The notes under the pieces: model-generated
The model's database searches: none
Told to the model about the DNA's origin: nothing
Seen by the model: the letters and a program-made list of their open reading frames with translations, nothing else
Part shown: positions 7,999-15,966 of the stretch, one piece after another
Layout of the letters: every line of letters begins with the position of its first letter
Numbering within the stretch: position 1 is the stretch's first letter
Position numbers and translations under genes: made by a program
NCBI RefSeq assembly: GCF_003726035.1
Contig: NZ_QICD01000022.1
Coordinates: 1 to 39,318 of the forward strand
Direction of reading: 5' to 3'
DNA from: Paraeggerthella hongkongensis
GTDB lineage: Bacteria > Actinomycetota > Coriobacteriia > Coriobacteriales > Eggerthellaceae
DNA length: 39,318 nt

Positions 7999-9029
7999 GC
8001 GAGGTGCAGAGCGCCCTTCCGACGGGCGCCGGTTTTCGAGATGCGCCCTGCGATGTAGAGGCGATCGAAGAAGTTGCCGGTCAAGAAGCGGCTGCGTTGG
8101 AGCTTGCCGAGCATAATGCGCTTGCTGCCGTGTTCGACGACGTGCGCGAGCAGTCCTCCGACAGCCATTTGGTCGAGCCGACGCGCTGGCCTTCACTGGG
8201 CTTGGTCCCCGATCATATGACGGCGGACGAATTCGAGATGTTCGTGTACGAGTATCTGGAGGACCAGCAGGCTGCCGCTCGGGAGCAGGCGAGCGAGGAC
8301 GAGCCTGCCGTTGTGTACCGAAGCGCGACGCGCGCGGTGGGCGTTCCTCCTGCGATTGTGGCGCCCGCGCCTGTCGAGGAGGCGGACGGTGCCGTTTCCG
8401 CCGATTGCGCTTCTTCGTCGGCGTCGGACGATGCCGTGCTCGAGATTGTCGATTCCAGCGATCTCGAGCCTGCCGATGCTGCCGATCTGGGCGAAGCCGC
8501 CGCCTTGGATCCCCCTGCAGACGACGGCCGCAGCCCTTTCGCGAACTTGAGCATTCCGGCTGGCTATCAGCTGGTGGAGCTCGAGGGCGAGTGGGTTCTT
8601 GTTCCTACGGACGAGGAGCCCGAGCCCGTCGAGCGCGCCATCGACTGCGAAGGCATCGTGACATTGGTGGGCGCGCACAGCTACTATCTGTACGACAGCG
8701 CCCGCATGACCGATGCGTTCGCGCACTGGGCTTTTTTGGCCGCCGAGGACGACAACGTGGTCACGTTCGTGGACTGCGTGCGCGAGGAATCGCGCGTCTA
8801 TCCGCGTCCGCTTCCTGCGTCCAGTTTGAAGAACCCGCCGTTTCGGTTGAGCGACGAGGAGATCGACCGGGCATGGGACGAGGTGCGCGAATCGGGCCTG
8901 TATCCCGATATCCAGCAGACGCGCGCATCGAACGGCGACGTGTACTACTTTTCGACGGAGCACCTTACGCCTGCATACGCGGCTTCTCTTGCCGAGTGGG
9001 CTTCCGTCGAGCGCTACATGAACATGTAG
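7995..9029 (+). CDS. Unknown acidic protein, co-translated with NifU-like protein
   Basis: 344 residues; I do not recognise the family. ATG 7995 overlaps the upstream stop in an ATGA. Residues 1-95 are acidic and probably helical (ADEFEMFVYEYLEDQQAAA). Residues 100-185 are a low-complexity, Ala/Asp/Glu/Pro-rich linker. Residues 186-344 look like a folded domain (IPAGYQLVELEGEWVLVP, GIVTLVGAHSYYLYDSARM, FVDCVREESRVYPRPLP, DVYYFSTEHLTPAYAASLAE). No signal peptide, membrane span, Cys motif or nucleotide-binding motif is visible. Its tight coupling to the Fe-S scaffold-like gene and its place inside the redox island suggest an accessory or assembly role. Confidence 0.65.
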   Translation: MSEVQSALPTGAGFRDAPCDVEAIEEVAGQEAAALELAEHNALAAVFDDVREQSSDSHLVEPTRWPSLGLVPDHMTADEFEMFVYEYLEDQQAAAREQASEDEPAVVYRSATRAVGVPPAIVAPAPVEEADGAVSADCASSSASDDAVLEIVDSSDLEPADAADLGEAAALDPPADDGRSPFANLSIPAGYQLVELEGEWVLVPTDEEPEPVERAIDCEGIVTLVGAHSYYLYDSARMTDAFAHWAFLAAEDDNVVTFVDCVREESRVYPRPLPASSLKNPPFRLSDEEIDRAWDEVRESGLYPDIQQTRASNGDVYYFSTEHLTPAYAASLAEWASVERYMNM

Positions 9030-9065
9030 CCCGCTTTTTGCACCCTTCCCTTCGCTCGCCGTTGT

Positions 9066-9102
9066 GCAACGAGGCCCCGGAGCTGCTCCGGGGCCTCGTT
9101 GC
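9066..9102. terminator. Strong bidirectional terminator
   Basis: A 17-bp perfect GC-rich stem (9066-9082 with 9086-9102) with a CTG loop lies between the convergent ends of the unknown acidic gene (stop 9029) and the YdhV-like gene (stop 9170). Confidence 0.9.
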
Positions 9103-9169
9103 TTGGAGGGATGGGGGTAGGGGGTGCGGGCGCCCGGCCTGCGCCGAAGCGCCCGCATGTGAAACCGCG

Positions 9170-11305
9170 TTACGGCAGCAGGTTCAAGCTGGAAAGCTCG
9201 TCCTTGACGTCGGCCATGCCGTAGTAATCCAGGCAGTCCTTCGTGGGGCAGCCCAGCTTCTCGTCCCAACCGAACTTGGCGTACGTCATCTCGAGCGCCT
9301 TGTTCCAGTCGTCGCGGTCCATCTTGTCGGTGCCTTCGGTGAAGGGCTGCTTGTCCGGATCCTTCGTGAACACCCATTCGGTGATCACGTCGTGGACGTT
9401 GCGCATGTCGTTGCAGCCCATCTTGCCGTCGGGATCCATCATGCCGCGAACCGTGGCTGCGCGCTGGAGCGTCATGATACGGGCGCCGGCCTTGTACAGG
9501 TCGTCCGTGGAAACTTGCTCGCCGGTGACGGCGGTGAAGAACTTGGCTTCCAGATCCAGGTCGCCGCGGTAATCGCGCGTCTTCGAGGGGCTCATGGACA
9601 TGGGCCACACCCAGTTGCACAGCGTAAGCGAGTCGTGCAGCACGTCGGTCACGATGCTCCACCAAGCGAAGTTCGCCTTGTGCTCGTTCATGGGGGTGTA
9701 GTTCTTGTCGGCGTCGATGGCGTCCTCGCCGCCCCAGATCTCGGCAGCTATCTGCTTCTTCAGGTCGAAGGGCAAGCCGCAGCCCTGGAAGTTGACGGCG
9801 GAGTGGATCATGTCGTCGCGGTTGAACATCATGTTGTACACGCCGCCCACCTGGCCGAAGCATTCGATGGCGTGGTGCACGGGCCAGCCGCGATAGTTGA
9901 TCAGCGCGGAAGCCGGCTTGTCGAACCATCCCATGTCGTCCCAGCGCTTGCACCACACGATGGGGCCGTGCGCGATGTAGGACATCTCGTTGTCGCCCTT
10001 GGCAATGTGCTGCAGCACCTTCACCATCAAGCTGGGATCGTTGCTCTTGAGGCCCTCCCAGTCGAACAGCGCGTATTCCTCGGGCGGCAGCACGCGCTCG
10101 AAGATGCCGGTCGCGTAGCAGTGCGCGATGTCGCGGTACAGCTGCGCGTAGTTGCACCACAGGCCCAGGTCATCGACCGTAGAGCCCATAGCCTGGTTCC
10201 AAATCACAAAATCCTCGGAGCCGTTTTCAACGGTGGTCTTGTCTCCCAAAATCTTGATCATGTACAGGAACGGGAAGTTCGGCACGCAGGTGTTGCCCGT
10301 GATCTCGAAGCCGCCGTTCTCCTTGCTGGCGGGAACGCGCAGGTCCGAGTAACAGTGGATGGGGCAGCTGTGGCAGCCGTTCATCTTGATGGTGTACTTC
10401 TCGGCTTCAGGGCCGTCGTCCTTTACGGACTTCATGCAGCGGTAGCCCACCGTGTTCAATTCGCCGGGCTTGGGCTCGCCGGTTTCGATGGGGCCGCCTT
10501 CGGCCTGCGCCCAGTACAGACCCTTGCGCGCCGTCCAGCGGGAGCCCTTGTCGTAGTACTCGGCCCATTCCTGCTGCGTGGAGGGAACCACGTGGTTGTT
10601 GTTCGAGCCGATGATTTCGCGCAGCATGTAGTCGGACAGCTCCGCTACCGTTTGCGGGTCGGCTACGTTCACGCTGCCGTTGCCTTCGACCACCAGAGCC
10701 TTGATCTTCTTCGATCCCATGATGGTGCCCACGCCGGCGCCTGCCGAGTGGTTGCGCGAGTTCATGAGGCATGCGTACGGAACCAGGTTCTCGCCGGCGG
10801 GGCCGATGGTGGCCACGCATGCGCTCATGCCCTCGATGCGGTTCAGGGTTTCAGTGGTGGCGCGGGTTCCCATGCCCCAGATGAAGCTGGCGTCTTTGAT
10901 CTGCACCTGATCGTCTTTGATATGCAGGTACACGGGCTTGCTGGAAGCGCCTTCAAGCACGATGGCGTCGTAGCCGGCCAGCTTGATCTTCGCGCCGATC
11001 ATGCCGCCGCAGTGCGCGTCCACCGGCAGGTGGTCGGTGGTGAAGGTGGACAGGAAGCTGATGGTGGTGCGGCCGGCCAAGGGCACGCCCGATGCCGTCA
11101 GGGGGCCAACGGCGAAAACAACCTTGGACTCGGGGGCCAAAGGATCGGTCCCCGCGGGAACTTCGTCGTAGATGATTTTGTTGGCAAGGCCCATGCCGCC
11201 GATGTAGGCCTTGTAGGGGTCGGTCGGTTGCGTCGTGATCGCGCCCGTGCTGAGGTCGACGCGGAGGATCTTACCGGCCCATCCGTACGATTTTTCGTCA
11301 GCCAT
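9170..11305 (-). CDS. ydhV: YdhV-like aldehyde ferredoxin oxidoreductase family enzyme (tungsten/molybdenum)
   Basis: 711 residues. ATG 11305 has GGAG 8 nt upstream; the frame is open to 11626 but nothing before MADEKSYGWAGKILRVDL fits the family. Family signatures include the GVGTIMGSKKIKAL stretch (192-204) and the Fe-S motif C311-x2-C314-x3-C318. Stretches such as NNNHVVPST, RWTARKGL, LCNWVWPM and TEGTDKMDRDD match E. coli YdhV as I remember it, better than the classical aldehyde oxidoreductase. The family binds a bis-pterin tungsten or molybdenum site plus one 4Fe-4S cluster. There is no Tat signal, so the enzyme is cytosolic. YdhV's substrate is not established. It is divergent from the YdhY-like ferredoxin gene and shares two dyad operators with it. 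Confidence 0.9.
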   Translation of the reverse strand: MADEKSYGWAGKILRVDLSTGAITTQPTDPYKAYIGGMGLANKIIYDEVPAGTDPLAPESKVVFAVGPLTASGVPLAGRTTISFLSTFTTDHLPVDAHCGGMIGAKIKLAGYDAIVLEGASSKPVYLHIKDDQVQIKDASFIWGMGTRATTETLNRIEGMSACVATIGPAGENLVPYACLMNSRNHSAGAGVGTIMGSKKIKALVVEGNGSVNVADPQTVAELSDYMLREIIGSNNNHVVPSTQQEWAEYYDKGSRWTARKGLYWAQAEGGPIETGEPKPGELNTVGYRCMKSVKDDGPEAEKYTIKMNGCHSCPIHCYSDLRVPASKENGGFEITGNTCVPNFPFLYMIKILGDKTTVENGSEDFVIWNQAMGSTVDDLGLWCNYAQLYRDIAHCYATGIFERVLPPEEYALFDWEGLKSNDPSLMVKVLQHIAKGDNEMSYIAHGPIVWCKRWDDMGWFDKPASALINYRGWPVHHAIECFGQVGGVYNMMFNRDDMIHSAVNFQGCGLPFDLKKQIAAEIWGGEDAIDADKNYTPMNEHKANFAWWSIVTDVLHDSLTLCNWVWPMSMSPSKTRDYRGDLDLEAKFFTAVTGEQVSTDDLYKAGARIMTLQRAATVRGMMDPDGKMGCNDMRNVHDVITEWVFTKDPDKQPFTEGTDKMDRDDWNKALEMTYAKFGWDEKLGCPTKDCLDYYGMADVKDELSSLNLLP

Positions 11306-11398
11306 GTTGCATCTCCAAATTCTTGAATAGTCGGCTCTTTGTTGTGTGGGAAGCCAGGGGATGCGTGCAGAACACGGTGACAAGATTCGTCGCCGTCC

Positions 11399-11404
11399 AG
11401 TATG
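11399..11404 (-). promoter_or_regulatory. Candidate -10 element of ydhV promoter
   Basis: CATACT on the - strand, 21 nt from the edge of the dyad at 11426-11442. No -35 match is seen; the dyad sits where an activator overlapping -35 would bind (centre near -42). It mirrors the + strand element at 11512-11517. Confidence 0.4.
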
Positions 11405-11425
11405 CCCGGGGGCGTTCAAGCGCCG

Positions 11426-11442
11426 TACCCTCTTTGAGGGTA
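11426..11442. promoter_or_regulatory. Dyad operator copy 2, ydhV side
   Basis: TACCCTCTTTGAGGGTA, a perfect 7+3+7 inverted repeat and the most symmetric of the three copies. It lies 121 nt before ydhV. The orientation of its asymmetric core is opposite to the copy at 11473-11489, matching the divergent promoters. Confidence 0.65.
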
Positions 11443-11472
11443 TTTCGTGAAATTGGCAGATCAGGGCAAAAA

Positions 11473-11489
11473 GCACCCCAAAGAGGGTA
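11473..11489. promoter_or_regulatory. Dyad operator copy 3, ydhY side
   Basis: On the - strand it reads TACCCTCTTTGGGGTGC; the first 11 bases are identical to both other copies. It lies 162 nt before the YdhY-like start and 22 nt before the CATACT at 11512-11517. Confidence 0.6.
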
Positions 11490-11511
11490 GGGGGTCGTTG
11501 TTCGCCGAAGG

Positions 11512-11517
11512 CATACT
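11512..11517 (+). promoter_or_regulatory. Candidate -10 element of ydhY-like operon promoter
   Basis: CATACT 22 nt downstream of the dyad at 11473-11489, in mirror image to the ydhV-side element. This places the dyad centre near -43 from a start around 11524, leaving a leader of about 128 nt before the first gene. Confidence 0.4.
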
Positions 11518-11651
11518 GCAATCGTTGTGTGAACCAGGAATTGCAAGGATGGTGCGGAGCGAGCCGCTTCCGAGCGCGACGAAAACGTGCCGGGATTGGC
11601 GAAACCACTGAAACGAGACTCACCATATATGTGAGGGGGGAGTATCAGGCT

Positions 11652-12419
11652 ATGTCAGATACCAATCTGAACAACAACACCTCCAAGGAACAGCGCACCC
11701 AGGCCGAGACGCCTGCGGCAGCTGGGTCCGCCGCGACGTCCGGCGCGTCCGAGGAGACTCCGAAGAAGAAAAACATCACGCGTCGCGACGTGCTGGCCAT
11801 GGCCGGCTGCGGCGTTGCCGGCTTGGTAGTCGGCGGCGTGCTGGCCTCGTGGGGCGTGACGTCCGCCTCGATCGCTTCGGGGCGCATCGACATTCGTACC
11901 ACGCCCACCAAGATGATCGTGACCGATCGCGCTCGCTGCTCGGGCTGCCAGCGCTGCGAGATGATGTGCACGCTCAAGAACGATGGCCGCGTGTGCCAGC
12001 ATATCGCTCGCGTGCGCGTATGGGAGAACTACAACTGGGGAGCCGGTCCCGACACCGGCGAGGGCGTGTTCGGCGATGGCAACGGCGCCTGTCAGTTCAC
12101 GGTGGAGCATTGCAAGCAGTGCGCCGACCCGCAGTGCATGAACTACTGCCCGGTCCATGCCATCTACTGCGATGAGAAGAGCGGCGCGCGCACCGTGGAT
12201 GCCAAGAAGTGCATCGGGTGCGGCATGTGCCACATGGCCTGTCCGTGGAACATGCCCGTGGTGGATTCGGAAACCGGCGTGTCCACGAAGTGCATCTCGT
12301 GCGGCCGCTGCGCCGAGCAGTGCCCCAACGGCGCCATCAAGTTCATCGACTGGGAGGATATCGCGCAGAAGGTCATCGACCAGGGCGTCGTGAGGACGGC
12401 GACCCTCGTGCAGGGATAA
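11652..12419 (+). CDS. ydhY: YdhY-like Tat-exported ferredoxin with four 4Fe-4S clusters
   Basis: 255 residues. ATG 11652 has GGGGGGAG about 10 nt upstream; the frame is open to 11529 without a better start. A 40-residue polar N-terminus leads to TRRDVLAMAGCGVAGLVVGG, a twin-arginine signal (R44-R45) and hydrophobic span; C53 in LAMAGC looks like a lipobox, so Tat-lipoprotein anchoring is possible. Four clusters: C96/99/102/106, C154/157/162/166, C187/190/193/197, C214/217/220/224. RARCSGCQRCEMMC, NDG and CPWNM resemble E. coli YdhY as I recall it, which sits in an operon with ydhV. Here it leads the plus-strand operon and is divergent from ydhV. A role in carrying electrons to or from the YdhV-like or Psr-like enzyme is inferred. 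Confidence 0.85.
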   Translation: MSDTNLNNNTSKEQRTQAETPAAAGSAATSGASEETPKKKNITRRDVLAMAGCGVAGLVVGGVLASWGVTSASIASGRIDIRTTPTKMIVTDRARCSGCQRCEMMCTLKNDGRVCQHIARVRVWENYNWGAGPDTGEGVFGDGNGACQFTVEHCKQCADPQCMNYCPVHAIYCDEKSGARTVDAKKCIGCGMCHMACPWNMPVVDSETGVSTKCISCGRCAEQCPNGAIKFIDWEDIAQKVIDQGVVRTATLVQG

Positions 12420-12482
12420 TCCCGGTTCGTCCGACGCCGCTTTGCAAGAGAAACCCATGATCCAAGGAAAGGAGGAAGGGCG

Positions 12483-13166
12483 ATGATGGAAGACGAAACG
12501 ATGCTCTCGGTGCTGTCCGTTTGCTTCGCGCCGGTTGAAGAGGCTGAATGGAAGCGGATCTCGACGGGCTCCGCGTGGTCTGATTTTCTTGACGCCGCAC
12601 GTCGCACCATGCAGGACGGTCGGGTTCTCGGGGAAAGCCCAAGCCCTATCGCAAATGCGCGCAGGCGTTGCCCGTTGCAGGATTTCCTGTCCATCGGCGA
12701 GGTGAACGCCCTGTTCCGTCCTCCTGCGTACCAAGAGAAAAAGGCGTTCGCCGCGCGGCATTTCGTGGGCGGCCTGCCTGAATCGGCATTGCCGGTGGAA
12801 TCTTTGTACCAGCCTTGGACCGCCGCGGCGGGAAGCTCGCCGTTTTCTCGCAATGCGGGAGGATTGTACTGGGGCGATTCAGCGTTGTACATGCGCGATC
12901 TTATCGAGCGCCTGGGATTGCAGGTGCCGCCGGAGTTCTCGGCGTGCCCCGACCACGTTTCCCTTGAGCTTGACCTTGCGGCCGTGCTGTTGCGGTCCGG
13001 CATGAAAGAGGAGGCGCGGCTGTTCCTTTCGGAGCGGTTGGCCTGGCTCACGGCGTACCGGTTGCGGCTGCTGGCTCTTGAGGATGACGCGCGCTTCTAC
13101 ATCGGGCTGGTCGACGTGCTCATGGGAATATGGGCGCAGGTCTCGCCGATGGAGATGAACGCATGA
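12483..13166 (+). CDS. TorD/DmsD-family redox enzyme maturation chaperone
   Basis: 227 residues, cytosolic, all-helical in appearance. ATG 12483 has AAAGGAGG 6 nt upstream. Family signs are SLYQPWT in the middle and PDHVSLELDLAAVLLRSGMKEEARLF-like sequence (written here only in part: DHVSLELDLAAVLL) near 160-180, followed by WL and a C-terminal helix. TorD-family proteins hold molybdoenzyme precursors until cofactor is loaded and guard the Tat signal. It sits between the YdhY-like ferredoxin and the molybdopterin catalytic subunit, which is its most likely client. Confidence 0.8.
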   Translation: MMEDETMLSVLSVCFAPVEEAEWKRISTGSAWSDFLDAARRTMQDGRVLGESPSPIANARRRCPLQDFLSIGEVNALFRPPAYQEKKAFAARHFVGGLPESALPVESLYQPWTAAAGSSPFSRNAGGLYWGDSALYMRDLIERLGLQVPPEFSACPDHVSLELDLAAVLLRSGMKEEARLFLSERLAWLTAYRLRLLALEDDARFYIGLVDVLMGIWAQVSPMEMNA

Positions 13167-13219
13167 CGCACGTTGAACGACATCGAATGCACGTGCATGC
13201 ATATAGAGAGGAAACAACT

Positions 13220-15418
13220 ATGTCAGAACACGCTATAACCAGGCGAGGCTTTCTGGCTGGGAGTGCTGGAGTGGCTGCGGTTGCAGCGACGTCCGGGTTC
13301 GTGAGCTTTGGCGCGTGGGAGAAAGCGCATGCCGATCAAGCCGCGAACGGGGAGACGAAGACGGTTCATTCGCTGTGCAACGCCTGTTCGAGCAAGTGCG
13401 GTTTTACCGCCTACGTTGTGGACGGGCGCCTGACGAAGCTGATCGGCGACGCCGACCATCCCTACGCCAAAGGTAAGCTGTGCGCACGAGGCTACGGCTA
13501 TTCTCAGATCGCCTATTCGAAGGATCGTTTGACCGATCCGCTCAAGAAGAACGAAAAGGGCACGTTCGAAGCTATTTCATGGGATCAAGCGTATGGGGAA
13601 ATCGCCGAAAAGGTGAAGGACATTATCGCTTCCGACGGGCCCCAGGCTTTGGCCATAGTCCAGGATCCGCGCCCGTCGGGCAAGTATTACACGAAGCGCT
13701 TCATGAACGCGCTGGGCTCGGCCAACGTGTATACGCACGGCGCGGCTTGCAACCTGTCGAAAGAGGCGGGCTTTACGCAGGTCATCGGGACGGGCAATTA
13801 CTCCAGCGACATGGCGAACTCCAAGATGACCATGTTCATCGGCCGCAGCTACGCCGACGCCATCCGTCCCAGCTCCGTTGCCTCGTTGCAGAAGGCGCAC
13901 GACAAGGGCGCGCATATCGTGCTGGTTGATCCGCGCTGCAACAACTCCATCAAGTTCGCTGACGAATGGGTGCCCATCAACCCCGGTACGGACTTGGCCC
14001 TTGTGCTGGCCATGGCGAACGTGCTGGTGACGCGCAACCTGTACGACAAAGAGTACGTGGCGGCTCATACGGTGGGTTTCGAGCAGTGGGCGAAGGAGCT
14101 TGAGGCGTACACTCCTTCATGGGCCGAAAAGGTCACGGGAATCCGCGCCGAGACGATCGATCGCTTGGCTGTGGAATTCGCCCAGGCTGCTCCTGCGGCA
14201 TCCATCGAACCCAGCTGGCGCGGTGCGTTCGGCTGCTCGTATGCGAACTCCGGCGAGACGGCGCGCGCCATCGCGCTGTTCAACACGCTGCTGGGTTGCT
14301 GGAACCAGAAGGGCGGCGCGCTGTTCACCTCGAGCGTTTCTGCCGGCGATGTGGACAAAGCGCAATTCCCCAGCGTTCCCAAGCCTGAAGGGAAGATCGC
14401 CGGTTCCGAAGAGTATCCGTTGGCGCTGACGGGCATGGGAACGAACCTGTTCGCGGCCCAGCAGGCCAAGGAAGGCGCCCTGAAGGGCATGTTCTTCTAC
14501 AACTCGAACATGGCTGCCGGGTATTCCAACACCGCGTACCTCAACGAGGCGCTGTCCCATTTGGACCTGATGGTGGTCGTGGACGTGCAGATGTCCGAAA
14601 CCGCCATGCTTGCCGATTACGTGCTGCCGGACACCAGCTACCTGGAGCGTTTGGAATTGCCCGAGTTCATCGGCGGCAAGGTGCCGGCGGTGTCCTTGCG
14701 CGATCAGGTGCTCGACAAGATCCACCCCAACACCAAGCCGGTCGATCAGATATTCAGCGAGCTGGCCGAAGCGTGCGGCGTGGGCGAGTACTTCCAGTTC
14801 AGCGTGGACGAATTGGCTGATGCGCAGCTGAAGACCGTGGGTCTTTCGCTCGACGCTCTCAAGAAGACGGGCACGGCGTACTTCCCCGAAAAGGAGTTCT
14901 TGTACGGCAATGCCCCCAAGTGGAAGACCCCCTCGGGCAAGGTTCAGTTCGCCAGCGAGGCGTGCGAGAAGGCGGGATTGTCTGCGGTTCCGGTATGGGT
15001 GGATCCGGCGATCATGCCGGTTGGAAACGAGTTGCGCCTGATCGGCGGCAAGCAGGCTATCCACAGCCATACGCAGACGGCCAACATCGAAGACCTCATG
15101 CAGATCACGAAGGACTACGATCTGACGCGCGTTTGGATCAACGCCGACGTGGCCGATCGCCTGGGCATCGCCGATGGCGACGAGGTGGAGGTGTCGAACG
15201 ACCAGCATACGGGCCGCGTTCGCGCGAAGGTGACGCAGCGCATCAATCCTACGGCGCTGTACATGCCCAGCCACTATGGTTGCTCGGCGCCTGATCAGCA
15301 TACGGCGTACAACGTGGGCTTGCGCCAAATGGATTTCGTGCCCTTCCACATGGAGCCCGGATATGGGTCGGCGATGACGCAGGAAGCGGTCGTCACGGTT
15401 AAGAAGGTGGGTGCGTAA
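13220..15418 (+). CDS. Tat-exported molybdopterin oxidoreductase, PsrA/PhsA type
   Basis: 732 residues. ATG 13220 has AGAGAGG 7 nt upstream. The Tat signal ITRRGFLAGSAG (RR at 8-9) exports the folded enzyme. An N-terminal 4Fe-4S site uses C53/C56/C60 and C88. The probable Mo ligand is C177 in THGAACNLSKEAG, as in the cysteine-ligated polysulfide/thiosulfate reductase and periplasmic nitrate reductase branch. The C-terminal domain has the usual WINADVADRLGIADGDEV pterin-binding stretch. With the next two genes it makes a full catalytic/Fe-S/membrane complex. Sulfur compounds are the classical substrates of this branch, but the true acceptor cannot be read from sequence. The stop overlaps the next ATG by one base. 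Confidence 0.88.
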   Translation: MSEHAITRRGFLAGSAGVAAVAATSGFVSFGAWEKAHADQAANGETKTVHSLCNACSSKCGFTAYVVDGRLTKLIGDADHPYAKGKLCARGYGYSQIAYSKDRLTDPLKKNEKGTFEAISWDQAYGEIAEKVKDIIASDGPQALAIVQDPRPSGKYYTKRFMNALGSANVYTHGAACNLSKEAGFTQVIGTGNYSSDMANSKMTMFIGRSYADAIRPSSVASLQKAHDKGAHIVLVDPRCNNSIKFADEWVPINPGTDLALVLAMANVLVTRNLYDKEYVAAHTVGFEQWAKELEAYTPSWAEKVTGIRAETIDRLAVEFAQAAPAASIEPSWRGAFGCSYANSGETARAIALFNTLLGCWNQKGGALFTSSVSAGDVDKAQFPSVPKPEGKIAGSEEYPLALTGMGTNLFAAQQAKEGALKGMFFYNSNMAAGYSNTAYLNEALSHLDLMVVVDVQMSETAMLADYVLPDTSYLERLELPEFIGGKVPAVSLRDQVLDKIHPNTKPVDQIFSELAEACGVGEYFQFSVDELADAQLKTVGLSLDALKKTGTAYFPEKEFLYGNAPKWKTPSGKVQFASEACEKAGLSAVPVWVDPAIMPVGNELRLIGGKQAIHSHTQTANIEDLMQITKDYDLTRVWINADVADRLGIADGDEVEVSNDQHTGRVRAKVTQRINPTALYMPSHYGCSAPDQHTAYNVGLRQMDFVPFHMEPGYGSAMTQEAVVTVKKVGA

Positions 15419-15960
15419 TGGCTCGCTACGGAATGCTCATCAACACGAAGAAGTGCATTGGCTGCTACGCCTGCCGCGTGGCCTGCCAGCGCCAGAACGA
15501 TCTGTTGCCTACGCAGCACTTCATTCGCTACGAGGAACAGGAGACGGGAACGTATCCCAACGTGGGAGTGGAGACGGTGCCGTTGCAGTGCATGCACTGC
15601 GAGGACGCTCCCTGCGTGGCGGTGTGTCCGACGGGCGCTGCGTTCATCGGCGCCGACGGCGTGGTAGGCGTTGACCACGGCCGCTGCATCGGGTGCAAGT
15701 ACTGCATGGCGGCGTGCCCTTACCAGGTGCGTTCGTTCAACGAGGAAACGGGGACCGTTGACAAGTGCCGCTTCTGCACGGTGTCGGCCGAGGTGACGGG
15801 CACGAAGATGTGCTCGTGCGTGGAGGCCTGCTTGACGGGCGCCCGCATATTCGGCGACTTGGACGATCCCGAGTCCGAGATATCCAAGGCCATTGTCGCG
15901 GAGGGCGCTCAGCCTATCTCCGGCGACTTGACCAAAGTCAAAGTATTCTACGTGAGGTGA
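15418..15960 (+). CDS. PsrB/DmsB-type electron transfer subunit, four 4Fe-4S clusters
   Basis: 180 residues, no signal of its own, so probably exported with the catalytic subunit. Cysteines group as C13/16/19/23, C58/61/66/70, C90/93/96/100 and C117/120/132 with C134 or C138, the standard DMSO-reductase B-subunit arrangement. It links the membrane quinone site to the molybdenum enzyme. Translation is coupled to the catalytic gene (TAATG). Confidence 0.92.
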   Translation: MARYGMLINTKKCIGCYACRVACQRQNDLLPTQHFIRYEEQETGTYPNVGVETVPLQCMHCEDAPCVAVCPTGAAFIGADGVVGVDHGRCIGCKYCMAACPYQVRSFNEETGTVDKCRFCTVSAEVTGTKMCSCVEACLTGARIFGDLDDPESEISKAIVAEGAQPISGDLTKVKVFYVR

Positions 15961-15966
15961 TGAACG

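Noticed and set aside
8405-11326. 973-codon open frame on the + strand
   Set aside because: It lies antisense to the YdhV-like gene and overlaps the unknown acidic gene; its composition (His/Val/Arg-rich) is typical of a shadow of a GC-rich gene.
13220-15418. Catechol dehydroxylase identity for the molybdopterin enzyme
   Set aside because: The enzyme has Tat signal, Fe-S subunit and NrfD partner with a Cys-ligand context of the PsrA/PhsA branch; nothing seen points to the dehydroxylase group specifically.
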